From NCBI RefSeq assembly GCF_040807025.1, contig NC_090945.1, forward strand, positions 37,007,088-37,071,087: DNA of 64,000 bases, read 5' to 3'. Source of the DNA: Struthio camelus (Eukaryota > Chordata > Aves > Struthioniformes > Struthionidae). This document shows, one piece after another, positions 11,692 to 24,440 of this stretch. The position numbers and the translations under genes were made by a program. Positions within the stretch are counted from its first letter, which is position 1. Each line of letters opens with the position of its first letter. The notes beneath the pieces are model-generated. The model saw only the letters and a list, made by a program, of their open reading frames with translations. It was not told where the DNA came from and did not search any database.

Positions 11692-14600
11692 AAATACATT
11701 GCCATTATATCAACCCTAATCTGACCAACCCAGATAAAACACACATAACTGTGGGAAGGCCCACTCCTGTAAGAAAAGGTCACAACATTCCAACAAGATG
11801 CAGATGATTTAAAGCCACTTGCTACTTTAGCAGCTGCTCAAAGCTTACAGTAACCTCAGATCATGAATTTGCAACTGATCAGGCACAATTTCTCAGAAGG
11901 AAAAATTCTGTTTCAGATGCCTCCTTAAGCATCCCCTTCAACCTTGCTTCAGCTTTGGAACTTGCTTTCTTTCCTGCTAAAAAACTAAATCAGGCAAAGA
12001 GCAAATCAGTATTTTCAGAGCAGAAAAGCAGAAACCTTTCCTGCTGATATCTCAGGCTGAAGTCACCAGTTTTACACCCACTACATGCTGCCCAGCAGTC
12101 ACACTACAAAACAAAAGGGTATCTCTCCCCCACCCCGCCCCAATCAGGGGGGAAGGATGGAAAGACAAGGAAAAAAAAAAAAATTTTCTTAATCACTCTT
12201 CTTTCCTTCAATATTACCATGCTCCTAACAAAGTCTACACCTTCAGTTTGGCAAATAAGGAAGACTGACTTTAAAACAGGCATATCAATAATGGCATTTC
12301 TCAGTGTTTGCACCCAATTTAACCTAGTTGCTTTTGTATAATTCAATCCAATCCTACTATTAACAACGATCCAGCCACAAGCAGAGCTAGATCATTTAGC
12401 AGAAATCATCTTCATTGCTCCCCTTCACAGGGATTTAAAAGTGAATGCTCTGTACTTGAATTTTTTCAGGTCTCTCTCTCACTTGGAAACCTGCCTGAAA
12501 CTAACATTTGTTAACAGGCATCCACAAAGGGTTAGGAGTCTACTACTGCCACCTAATGTTGGATTTGAAATCTTTAATCCAACATTACAGGTTTTTCAGT
12601 ATAGTGCATCTCAGCACAGCATAATTCTCTTCCTCCCCAAGACAGCATTACATGAACAGCTTATATCTCATGTGCTGTTACAAAGGCAGCGGTGGCTGTA
12701 CTTCCAAGAAATAAGACTGGATAAGATTTCAAATTAACAGAAAAGTTTACATTTATATACTGGTTTATATAAAACAAGATTTTATTCAACTTCACAATTC
12801 TTAACTACAGAAAGCACACAATTTACCCTGTCTGCATAGGCAGGAGTAGCAGATACCTCCTACCCACTCAGCCTAAGACATAAGACAGTCAGTTAAAACC
12901 CTCTTTTAAAAAGGCACTGAGCTACACCTATGTATATGTTCAAGTAACTTTCTCAATTGAAATAACAAATGGAAAAAAGCACACTTCTTGTCCATGTAGG
13001 TGGAAGGCATCTGAAGCATCCTTATAGTGGTGACATTTACCCATGGGTTTCTCCTTCCCAACAGAAGGGGGAAAATTCAGTTCTAAAAGATAACTACACT
13101 GTAACCAATTATGCTCAATTTACTCTAGTAATCCTGGATTTTCACTCCACTTGCAAGCACTGCTATATCAAAATAGTCCACTAATACAATCAATTCAGTT
13201 CCAGGTGTTCAGTTGCCTCAATGCAAGCAGAACAAAGCAAGCAAGAATTTGGGATAGGAGAGTATGAATTTTACATTGCATATGTTTTGGCTAGAAAAAG
13301 CATCTAAAAGCTTTTTTTAAAAGCACACACAGAAAAAACAAATTCAGTATCTCTCTTATAAAGGGGACAATCCAAGTTTAAACTAAATGATTATCAAAGT
13401 TGAATTTTGTCCAAAAATATTAATCAGTTTGGTATCTAAATGATGTCAGCTCAAAAAATATCTCAGTACAAAGTGCAAAATTACACAGCAATAACATTGA
13501 AAGGAAATAGCAAGCTCAAATTCAAAACAGTAAAAAGTAATCCATACCATCACGTACAGTGCTTCTGTTCTCTCTTCTGGGAATTCACCAGAAGTCTGAA
13601 AAAATAAGTCTGTTGCAGACAAGTCCAGTATTAGAAATTTTGCCCTCTTCCCCACTCTCTATCACATCATCTAGAAGTAGGATGGCTGATATAAAAAAGG
13701 ATTGCAAAGAATGTTCCACTAAACACTAGTACTAGGGGCCCAGGAAACTGTATTCTGACACAGACCAACCAGTGGGTATACCCAGCAAACTTGCAGGTCA
13801 TTTGACAAGTACTGCTATGGCGGGTCATTATCACTTCAGAGAAGAAGAGAAAAAAAAAAAAAAGAAACAGTATAAAACTCACTCTACAAAGACTTTTGTC
13901 CAACACAGAACACCAAGTGTAGAGGCCCTTCGCTCCTGAGGAAGCTATGCTACTGTAAGCTTTATTTCATATCACTGGGGAAACAAAGGAAACTACCAAG
14001 CTGATTTCTTGCAAATCAAATGATTTCAAGACAAATCTGACTTTCAGTGCACTTCACATGGTGACCCAGCTAATACACATTTACAAAACCTGGGAGGTTT
14101 CAGAGTTTGGCTTATATTATAGATCTCAGGAGATATATAACATAGATGTAGGTTACATCTAAATCCAGCCGAAATTCATCTGCTTCCACTTTCTGTATTG
14201 ATAGTATTAAAATTTGCTTTTGTTTCAGTACATTTTAATCTGTGATATTGTTAAGTATACACAAGAAAGATATCATTCCAAGGGATGGTTTAATAATATG
14301 CAAATTTGTACCTCCACACAGGAAATGAAATTTCCTAAATCATTACATCACATCAGATTCATATGTGCATTGAAAGCAAATAAATCATATAAACCACGAT
14401 ACAGAGAACCTTTTTAAATTTGCATTTACCTACAGTAAATACTGCCATGTTCTTTAATAGCTTGCTAGTGCAATCTTAGCAAACTAATGATTTATGGTAG
14501 TGACATTTTAAAAATCAGATATCTGTCATTTTATGACAGCTAGTAGAAAGACAGCTCAAGTTACATTACTCTGAATTTAAACTCAAAAACATGAAACACA

Positions 14601-17600
14601 GATAGCAAAGCACTGTACCAGAGCGTCTATTTCATTATCCCAGCATTTCCCTCCCCACTCTAGGGGCATACATTACCTACATTTCTAAAAGTTATCTAAT
14701 TTTTTTTTTGAATTCACAAGAATATTTAAGAAAGAAAGATATTTTTAAGGAATCAGACATGTGTAACTCTCAGAATGCATAACCATTTGTCAAGTCTGGA
14801 AACATTACCACCATCAAACAGAAAAGAACAGCCATTCCCTTAGAGAAAAGGGCTGACCAGACCTCAGTCACAAAGCCACACAGGTCTGCATCCTGTCCCG
14901 TCTTGATCCTTCTTCAAGGAAGGTGCCAAAAAAGTAACATCAACAAGTCCCGAGGAAGTGTACAGTTTATTCCTCAGAATGTCTTCACAGAGATTGTTCT
15001 GCTTGTGGCTACCGTTGTCAGTCAGGACATTCACACTATATTACAGGGAGAAGCGAATTCATTATGCTCATAGTCCAAATCAGAAAAAAAAGCTGCACAA
15101 CAGTTACACTCCACCTGAGCAAATATAATGGTGACTTTACAGACACTTAGCAAAAAGGGCCCACACAGAAGTTACAGCCAGGTAGGTTAGAATGAGCAAA
15201 GAAGATTAACTCCCACTGCCAAAGTCTTCCCTTGCAACAGAATTGTGAGATACTCCCTAGTGAAAGAACAAAAAGTCTAATAATACGTATTAATACTCCT
15301 AAAACAACGCTTACCTAAAACAATTTGCTTAGCCTTTCTTCCCATTAAATTATTTGTTCTAATCTGCTTACTATTTAGCATCTGGAAAACTAACCTCCAG
15401 CTATGTTTTTTTTCTTTTTTGAGAGATTACCAAAGATGTGTTCCTCTAACCCAATTAGTGTGCAAAACAGGAATAATAATTCAAAAAGGAAGCACTTGAA
15501 AACACTTTCTTTAAACACTTTGATTAGTTATGTCCTCAAGTAACCAATCATTGAACTTGTTTCAATTTGACAAGGAAATCATAGGCTTGCTTCCTATAGA
15601 AGCCAAGGAAAACCCTTCCAATTAAAAAGTACAAACAATTCCACTATTGTTTCTATATACACTAAGCACACTGAGCAGGAATACTTGCACAACAAGTCAC
15701 TGATGTACTATAATATTTGCCCATCTGGAAATCAAAGTTTCTTGAGCTAAGAAAATGAGTAAAATATTTAAAGTAAACATCAAAATCTCACATTATCTCT
15801 TGCTTTTATCTCCATCTTCTACATCACAAGTTGTTTAGTTTGTTTTTTGATTTGGTGGGGGCAGAGGAGAGGGGAGAGAGAGTTAGTTGACTGTTTAGTA
15901 AGGTTTTCTGGTACCATGACTTTCTTAACGTCCCATTATTGTCATGCTATAAACACTTAAGTAGTAAATATACTTAAAATTTGAGTCCTAAAGCAAATGT
16001 ACTTCTTTATATACTGAATTCCTCTTTAATATTTTATTACAAGCAGTACTGTGTAAAGATCTTGATCTGGACATTTAAATCATACCATACTTTTAAACTG
16101 TGCAAAGTAGTATGTGAAAGGCCTTATTCAATTTCTTTATACAAAGTATTAATTGTACACTTGAAAGCATGTACATCAAATCTGCACACCCACATTTAAG
16201 CTTTGCCTTAAAAAAAAAAAAAAAAAAGTCACACAAAACCAAAAAAACCCCCACACAATTAGATCATCTTAGTTGTTCTAACACAGTCAAAAAACAGAAG
16301 CTTTCTAAAATATTCCAAATTAAACATTCACAATATATTTTGGGGGTGTGAGAAAGCAAAACAGCATCTTTCCGAACAGGAAAAGCCAAAGCAATACCCT
16401 CACTTCCACAACTCCTACATTCTAGTCAACTCTTGTTTAGTTAGGCCACTGCTCCTCTAGGAAAAATAAATAAATAAAATGTCAAGGGTATACATCCCCT
16501 GCGGCTAATACTTTTCCTGTGTGACCATTTTTTCATACTTGCTCTGAACTGAATAACCTCAGTCCCTCAGATGACAGAACAGATAATATATCCCAATAGT
16601 TCCTATAGAAACAATGCACCTGCCCTGTTATTTTGGTATTTTACACTTCGTTTTTTTGCGGGGAGGGGCAGAAGGAACCACTCTTTCTTTACAGAATCTG
16701 AATTCTGGGTCCTACAAGCTTCATACTGCAATCTTTCACATAACTTTTTACTTAAATAAAGACTACTTAAGTTCTTTGTAAGTATTATAAAGAACAGTAA
16801 CAATTGAATGCCAGAGTAAAACAAGGTTATGAGTTTATTCCAGGAAACATGTTTGAACATATTTTGCAAGTCTGGGGATACTCAAGGATAACAAAGTTAG
16901 GAGTAAAGGGTGAAAGGCTAAAGGAACAAAGGTAATCAAGTAAGAGGAACAAGCAGCTGCTTCAAACATGGAATTGTATAAGAACAGCAGAGTAATCTTA
17001 AGAGAAGAAAAAAATTAAACTCAACAAGATGAAAGAGAATATGGGATGAAGTGAGTAATCAGCTTACTTTTAAAGCTCTGACAGGTTTTATCAGATTTAG
17101 TGACAGTAATTTTAAGTTTTTCTTCTCCTACTGAGAGTCACAGCCCTAACATAGCACATACTATAGCACATATTAGAAGAAAATGTGTGTCAGCTCCTCA
17201 ACTGTGATCACATTTCATAGCTCAGCAGACTGCAGTGAATTTCAGCACAACTAAAGGCACCAGGTTACAAATTCCAACAAAAACTGGGAACTGAGCACAT
17301 CTGTTTCTGCCATTTCTGATACTGCCTGGATCCAGAACAGCTGGTAAACATCCCACTTGCCTTCCACATTGTCAGAGATTATTTGCCATACCTAAGGCAT
17401 AGGAAGACAAGGGTTTTGATGCAGAAAGCTACAGTTTCATAGCAAAGAGGAATGAAAGCCATTCATCCATCAGGGATTCAGATAATCAAATGGCCAATTT
17501 AGCCAGGTCAGGAATCCTCAACTAGTCATGGCAGCAACACTAAATGACATGCTACAAGAAACATATTACTTCAAAGAATTTTTTTTAATGGCAATGAGGA

Positions 17601-20186
17601 AAACTATAGCTGTGATCAACATGGGAGAACCATGCAGATGATCCTGCATAGAAGAGAAGACTGCCTGGAATAAATAATAGGTCTTCATTTATTCTTACCA
17701 AAAATAGACTTTTTTTTTTGCCTTTAGATTTTATTGTTCTCCCCTCCCCCTCATATGCTGCTACATATTTAGAGTTTAAAAAACTCATGGAAATCAGTGT
17801 ATTAAGTGTATTGACATAATGAATATATTAAAGAAGGAAAGTACAAGACCCAAGAGATGTATCAAAAGGATTAAGAGGCTCATTTTCTCATCAAACAGCT
17901 AAACAATACTTCAGTGAATTTAAAGACTCACCACCACCAAAGCTGATGCTCGCTTACTCTGTTTGATCTAAGCCAAGTGTACACACAAGGAAGTGTGGCC
18001 AGCACATCTATACTGGTCACGAGAAGCAAGGGAGGTGGTAGGAATCAAACCCCCCCAATAGTCACAATTATATGCTGGAATAAACTCCATCCACCTTGGC
18101 TTTTATAACAAGAGTGCTATTGCCAAACTGACACTAGGAGGTGTCATTAACTACACCAGGAGGAAAAAAAAAAGTTCCCTTGGTGAGAAGTTACATCAGC
18201 AAAGCCTATGATAAGATTAGTCAATATTTATTTATTTCATTCTTCACAAAGCAATACTGAAAGCAAGGAGAGAAACGTGACTCGCATTTAAACTTCGTTG
18301 CAAAGCCACTTCCGCCTTTTTTTCCTGATTTGCCACATCACTGTTTTCTGCTTTTTTCCCTGAGCAGAAGCTACTACTATTACTCAAAGAGTCTCCCCAC
18401 CCTCAGTGTGCCTTCACCCCTTTCCTCAGCATACAGATTATGACAGAATGGAAGTTGACTCCAAGGAATATATATAACAATAAAGAGATAAGCACACAGA
18501 GAAAGAGACATTCAGGACAAAGATGACTAGTGTTGCATATGCTACCACTCTTGCTTACAAGTATACCCTCCTTTTTTGCTTACTAACCATCTCCCCATTA
18601 TTCTCCTAAAAAAAAATCCTTCTCCTAATAAACTCCAATTGTTCTCTTGATTATCTGAATGATAATAATTCATCCTGTATGACAATTCTTTTCTTCCTTA
18701 TCTTTTTCCACTTCCATAGAAAACAAAACAGTTCTGATCTACTTATACATCTGTCTTTGTATGTGGCAAAGTGGCTCTATCCATCCAGTTCACATGCCAT
18801 TTTTCAGTTCCTCTAGGAGAACTATTTCCTACTTAGGCAAGCAGGCAGATTGTCTACATAATATCCAATACGCATGGGCAGGGACCACATTGTCACCAAG
18901 CGCATCTCAAACTGCTGGGCAGATTTGGATTTGAAATTAGACCTATAAAGACAAAAGTACCCTAAATCAATGCAGCTGTAGACTATGAATAAGGCACATT
19001 CTGTTTGATTTTTTAATCTTGCAATCAAACACCACCGCAGAAACTCTTCAGACAACCTGGCAGGATTCTTCCACTCCCCTGTGACCAGCTATAGTTTAGA
19101 TTGGTGGGAAAGCAAGAAACATTAGGCAAAAAGGTTTTGAAATAGAGCCTGAAACAAGCATTTAGATAGTAACGTCAGCATTTGATATTTTTAACTAAAA
19201 ACAAAAAAACTTTAAACATACCAAATTCAACAGATTTCTGCCTAAAATTCTGACAAAAACACAACTAATGCAGTTCTCAACATTCCCACCTTCATCTCTT
19301 GCATTCAGACTTCTAAGGCAAAAAGGCTTGTTCTAGAATTACTACACGAATAAGGATTTAAGAATTTAGAAGGATGCTTAAGTATCTCCCATATTCAAAT
19401 TTGTGAATCAAAACTAAATCATTATCCAGGAGTGATGCTACACACAACCTGCAAAGGGCCGTATCCAAATAACGTGGGAGTATATGAAACAGTGTTTCTT
19501 AGAACATTGTTTTTGCTGTGAAAAGTGTGATTAACTGAAAAATAAGTCTTGCTTCAGTGAGGGCGTAAAGGAAGGAACATCTGCCACTATAAAAAGCTAC
19601 TCAGCTTGAACACAAAGGAAGTATCATTATGAAAGGAAGGGATAATACCCTTATATTATACCCATATCAATACCCATATCAATAATGTTGATATAGAACA
19701 TACAAACTATCCTTCAGACTCTGTCAGCAGCAAAAACCCACAATAAAATGGAACTAGTTCCTATTTCCTAAAATTAGTCCCTCCTATTAAAATTGTATTT
19801 ATTTACTAATAGGAGTTTCAACAAAAACACATAACATCTGTCATAATCATAGATTCCAGGACTGTAAGGGTAACCACAGAATTTAAAAATGGAATGAGCC
19901 CTTGCAAAGGATAGAGGATTTCAATATTTTTCATTTTAAACAAACCAACAGAACAATAGCTTCAGCTTATAAGTAAATCAGGTTCATTTAAATGCCTGAT
20001 GTATAGATTCAGTGAAGCATCTCAGTGTCAAGCAGCTTTGTTTTCTTTTCCTTCTGCTGGTATATTATCCCTAAAGCTTTGCAAACCAAGTTCAACACTA
20101 AGTGAAGAATCATACATGCATTCCTCAGCACTTATCAAATCAAGTTCTTAGTAACAATATTTTCAGTGGGTTTATAAATACATACA

Positions 20187-20187
20187 T

Positions 20188-20218
<31 letters not shown>

Positions 20219-20219
20219 G
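20187..20219. repeat. Compound (TA)n(CA)n microsatellite
   Basis: A TA run of about 10 units passes directly into about seven CA units. It is simple sequence within LRBA intron 2 and likely polymorphic. Confidence 0.85.
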
Positions 20220-23200
20220 CGTATATATTTACTTGTAAAAGAAAGATTTCCCAATACAACAAGAACAAAGCAAATACTACAAAGATCATGAAGCAAGAAA
20301 CTCTAGTTTTTAAAAAGCTACCTGGTAACAGTATAAACTATTGTCTCTTAGGTCTGAAGCCACAGACTAAGACTGGCACAAGTCTCCTTATTAGTTCATT
20401 GCAAATATCAGAATGTCTTGAAATTTAGAAAGGCATCTTTCAAGTGGTAGCTGCAACTTCATGTGATTAAAGTACCACTGAATTATACTGAGTTTATCTA
20501 TATACTAAGCCTCAGTGGAGTTTTTTTTCTTGAAAGGTTAGCATAAATAGCATTGTTCCAAACCTCCAGAGTCATTACAGTATGCAAAATTCTATGAAAG
20601 ACATATTCAAATCCAGTAGTTTACACCTTTCCCACCACACATTCATCCAAGTTGCATTTCTCTGAATAAACGAACTACCCAGTCCTCTCTCTACTCCCAT
20701 CAATTCTGCCACAATTTATACAGCTCACAATACTTGTAGTTCTTGACTGTTCTGTTTCTGCATAGAAGACGTATTTTAAAAAAGTCATTTGATCAGTACC
20801 CTATTTCTGCTGTAGTTTGAGACTTCACAAAATTCTTTCCAAAGCCTGAACAATTCTAAAAGAAGTAAGCTTCCTGAATATTACAATACCACAGTCTTCT
20901 TCCCCTCCAAAAAAATCAAATACAGCTGGAAAAAAAAAAAAAAAAAACATTGCTAACCAAAATTAGTACCATGACTGCCACATTTTTAGCTGCCCATCAC
21001 TGAGTTATGAACTTGCCCAGGAGAACATGCCTGGTTTCCTGTCATATTACTCAGGAGACAGCTTAGGACTTTTCAGGTGTGAAAGAGTTGCAACATATGC
21101 TCTGAAACTGCAGTCCCCAGGACTTCCAGACTCCCAGGCCAAACAGCTATTGAGGTTTCCGAAACGTAAAATTTAAAGGTGCAAATAGCCTTGGCTCAGG
21201 CTCTTATAGAAGGCAATATGGAAGCTGCAAAAGTTTCTAAGCTTTGATGTCACTAGCAACCTACCAGATAAGCTAGCACAAAATCGCAGAAGTATTTGAT
21301 TACATTGGTAACCCTGTCTGATTGCAATCATACACCTTTTCTAACTAGAACCATCTCTTTTTGTCAGAAAAAGTCAACTGATCAATAGCTTGCTTCTTCA
21401 TAAAAATTCTGAAGAGAAATGGTAAAAATAACCCATAAAATGCAGTTACAGTGCATTTCATTGTGTATTCCATCATTGTCTTTTCATAATGTCCATCCTG
21501 TGATTTTCATAGTGTCTTGACACAGTATTAGTTTACTAACTATAAATAAGAAAATTAGGTGGAAGTATCAAAGAATTATTAGTAAAGCCTCACACATGGT
21601 CACAGCCATAAGGAAGGTTTTTTTCTTTTTTTAATAGTGACGAAAAAAATATTGTACTGGCAGGGAGGAATACAGATTGCAGAAAGTAAGTTTAAAGAAG
21701 CAAGTATGAACCTGACCCAACTGCACATTGTTTAAGGGGTAGGGACAATTTCAAGGTTTTTAAATAGTCTTCCTCATAAAAGAGTCAGTTTAATTTACAT
21801 ACAGGAAATAATTAGGAAGTAGTACATGAAAAACTGATACTACCAGCATATTATGAATCTTTTTGCTGTATACTCATATGTTCGTTTTCCCCTATTATAA
21901 TAATTTTTTCACACTTTATCATGAAAATATTCTTGGAATGTACTCTAACCAAAAACACACTCCCACTTGAAGTATTTCTCAAAATCACAGTTACTCTTGT
22001 CTACTAGCGCCATGTATTCTAAACAATAAGAAAATATTGCCATTTGAATTTTTTATATTTAAAATTGATGAGAAACATTATTTAACTAGTAGTGAAAGAG
22101 CTTCAATCACTTATCCTACACCTGCTAAACCTGATCCATCCAATAACTAAACAGGCTTAAAATTAAACATGTAAGTCAGATGCCTTCCTCTATTTCTCAA
22201 AAAAAAAAAGAAACAATGAATGCTAACAGATGATTCCTGACATAATGGATGGAATAGCAGTTTAGCTGCTGTTTCAGAAAGTAGTAAAATATCAAGTTTC
22301 AGGCCAGTGCCTTCATAAATTAGTTACTTACAATAACCTCGTAACAATTCATTTATAATATGTGATTTAACACAGAATAATTTGTGATAACAATTTGTTT
22401 CACAATTGGCCAAGAGGATAGAACTGTTTACTTCAAAACCTAATTGCATCTTGACTACAACATTATATTCATTGTGTCTTTTAAATATTTGAATCACAGA
22501 AAAAAAAATAGTTCTCAGTGTAAAGTAAAACCTTCAAGATGCTTCAGCAGTCATTTCAGTATACAGTAGTTACCTTAATGTACAATAAACACAAAGTGCA
22601 AATTAGGTACTTACATTAGATCTTAAATTCTGTGGGAATGTATTAAAGTTTTACTTTTAACAAATTAAAAACCATTAGCATCAGTTTCCTAAATAGTGTT
22701 ATATTCAGACAATCTGTTTACTGCTTATGGAACCACAAGTTTACATACAGGAAATTTTTTGCTTGTTAGTTTTACTTAAAAAAAAAAAAAAAAACAAACT
22801 TTTTTCCCCTCAAATGCAATACTTTAAGAAATGTCTATACAAATAAATCTGCATAAACATTCTAAGCTGTATCATATTTCAAGCTATAAAACGTTTACTT
22901 CTTCAGAAATATAGCTGTGGTCTTACTAGAAGTATTAGTGCAAGACCTCTGATTCTGTCTATCCTCTTCTTTGAGAATGAAGATACTGATTCCTGGGGAA
23001 TGGCAGTTAAATTTAATTCTCTGAAAATGTACTTCCTTGGAACTGTTCAAGATGATTACTCTTGGAAGAAATGCCAGTATTTTAGGAGAGAAGGTGTTAC
23101 TTTGTCTGGGACATGAAATCAAAAATATTTTTTATAAAAACCATTCTTATAACTTTATTTTAATTACATTAGTGTACTGTGTTCAGATATTGTATTGCTG

Positions 23201-23369
23201 TTATAGGAGTTGTAGGTCCACATTCTCCTTGCTCATACTGGCTCTACTTCCTGTCTTTTTCTGACCCCAACATGACATTCTCTGGGATTTCTTTCCTATT
23301 CAGTCTTGACTTTTTCCACAATTACCAACTCCCCACAAAGCACAGGAGAAGCATATCAGGTGAAAGGAA

Positions 23370-24440
23370 ATATATCATAATGAAATCTTTCAATTCAGGT
23401 TTTCCAAAGGAAAATTAGGTCAGATTTTTTCCGAATTTCCTTTTCCACGGCATTTTTCCCCCCTCAATGGAAATTGCCTGATCTAAAGCTAGAATAACAA
23501 AGAATATTTTACAAATTAAAGTAATTCCTTAACGGAGGATTTTTGTATTTGAAGAATCAGAAGTATAAAGAGCTGAAAAAGACCAAAGAGGTTGTTGCAG
23601 GAAAACATGCCAAAAAAGTGAAGACTAAGACGACAAAAAAATCTGAAGATCGAAAGAAAAAGAAGGAAGTTTAAAAGAGAAGAATAAATGAAAGTCATGG
23701 ACTTTCATTTCAGTGAAACAATACATTGAGAAGAGTATATTTGAAAGTAAATTTCCTAGGTTACTCAGAAATAAGAATGTTTGCAGGAAACAAAGTAAGT
23801 GATTTTTTAGGGCGTTTCTTCAGTTTGTACCTCTCCTTGATTTCCTCTTCTGTGTACATTGGTACTTCTACTCCTACCTCATTAAACTTTTCCATACATG
23901 TTCTTACAGCAGAAGTCTCCTTTTAATAGGCTTGTTTGCTCAGTGTGAAGTAGGATTAGAAACCCACCTGTCGTTAGCTCCACATTTCTTCCCTAAACCT
24001 TATCTAATCTCCTAATATCGTTCATTCACATGCCATCCCAATACAGAAGGCTCAAAACCTTCTCTTCCAGCAGTTGTCATCAATATACAAATGATATGTT
24101 TTCTTCTTTCACCATCAACTTGCTCGCCACACTGAATTTGTGTCTCTCAAAACTACTATGCAATGCATCATCCTGAACTGTAATGCGGACATTGTTCTAA
24201 AGTCTTCCTCCCACTCACTTCAGCATATCCAGAATATGACCTAATCCTTCTGTTCCAGGTGAAGTGTTCCAAAATGAAACTTTTTAATTCATTTTTCCCA
24301 AAGGGAAATTCAGAAAAGTTTTTATTTGCTTTTTCTCCCTCTAAAAGGGAGAAAATGTACTTTTCAGTTTGTATCTGTCGTTTGTTTCCTCTATATCCAG
24401 TGGTGCATCCAATTATATTTTGTGCCCATTTTTTCTCAAG
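23370..24440. repeat. Diverged duplicated segment, family unknown
   Basis: Segments near 23380-23460 and 24272-24360 share a recognisable pattern: AATGAAA, a T-rich stretch, TTTTCCAAAGG or TTTCCCAAAGG, then AAATT and a second T-rich stretch. A second shared block, CAGTTTGTAYCT, occurs at about 23822 and 24366. This suggests two diverged copies of one old interspersed or tandem element in the same orientation. I cannot assign it to a transposon family by eye. Confidence 0.35.
23550..23674 (+). pseudogene. Possible remnant of a lysine-rich coding sequence (unassigned)
   Basis: In one plus-strand frame this stretch reads about 40 codons of strongly basic sequence (for example KYKELKKTKEVVAGKHAKK and TKKSEDRKKKKEV) and ends in TAA. 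It is followed shortly by AATAAA at about 23682. This resembles the C-terminus of a nucleolar or ribosome-biogenesis protein, as a processed pseudogene fragment might. The upstream frame gives no recognisable protein and there is no start. I could not name a parent gene. Chance A-rich sequence is a serious alternative, so this is a weak call. Confidence 0.25.

Noticed and set aside
19846..19885. CATAGATTCCAGGACTGTAAGG resembling a reversed CR1 tail
   Set aside because: The similarity is too short and the flanks do not continue as CR1.
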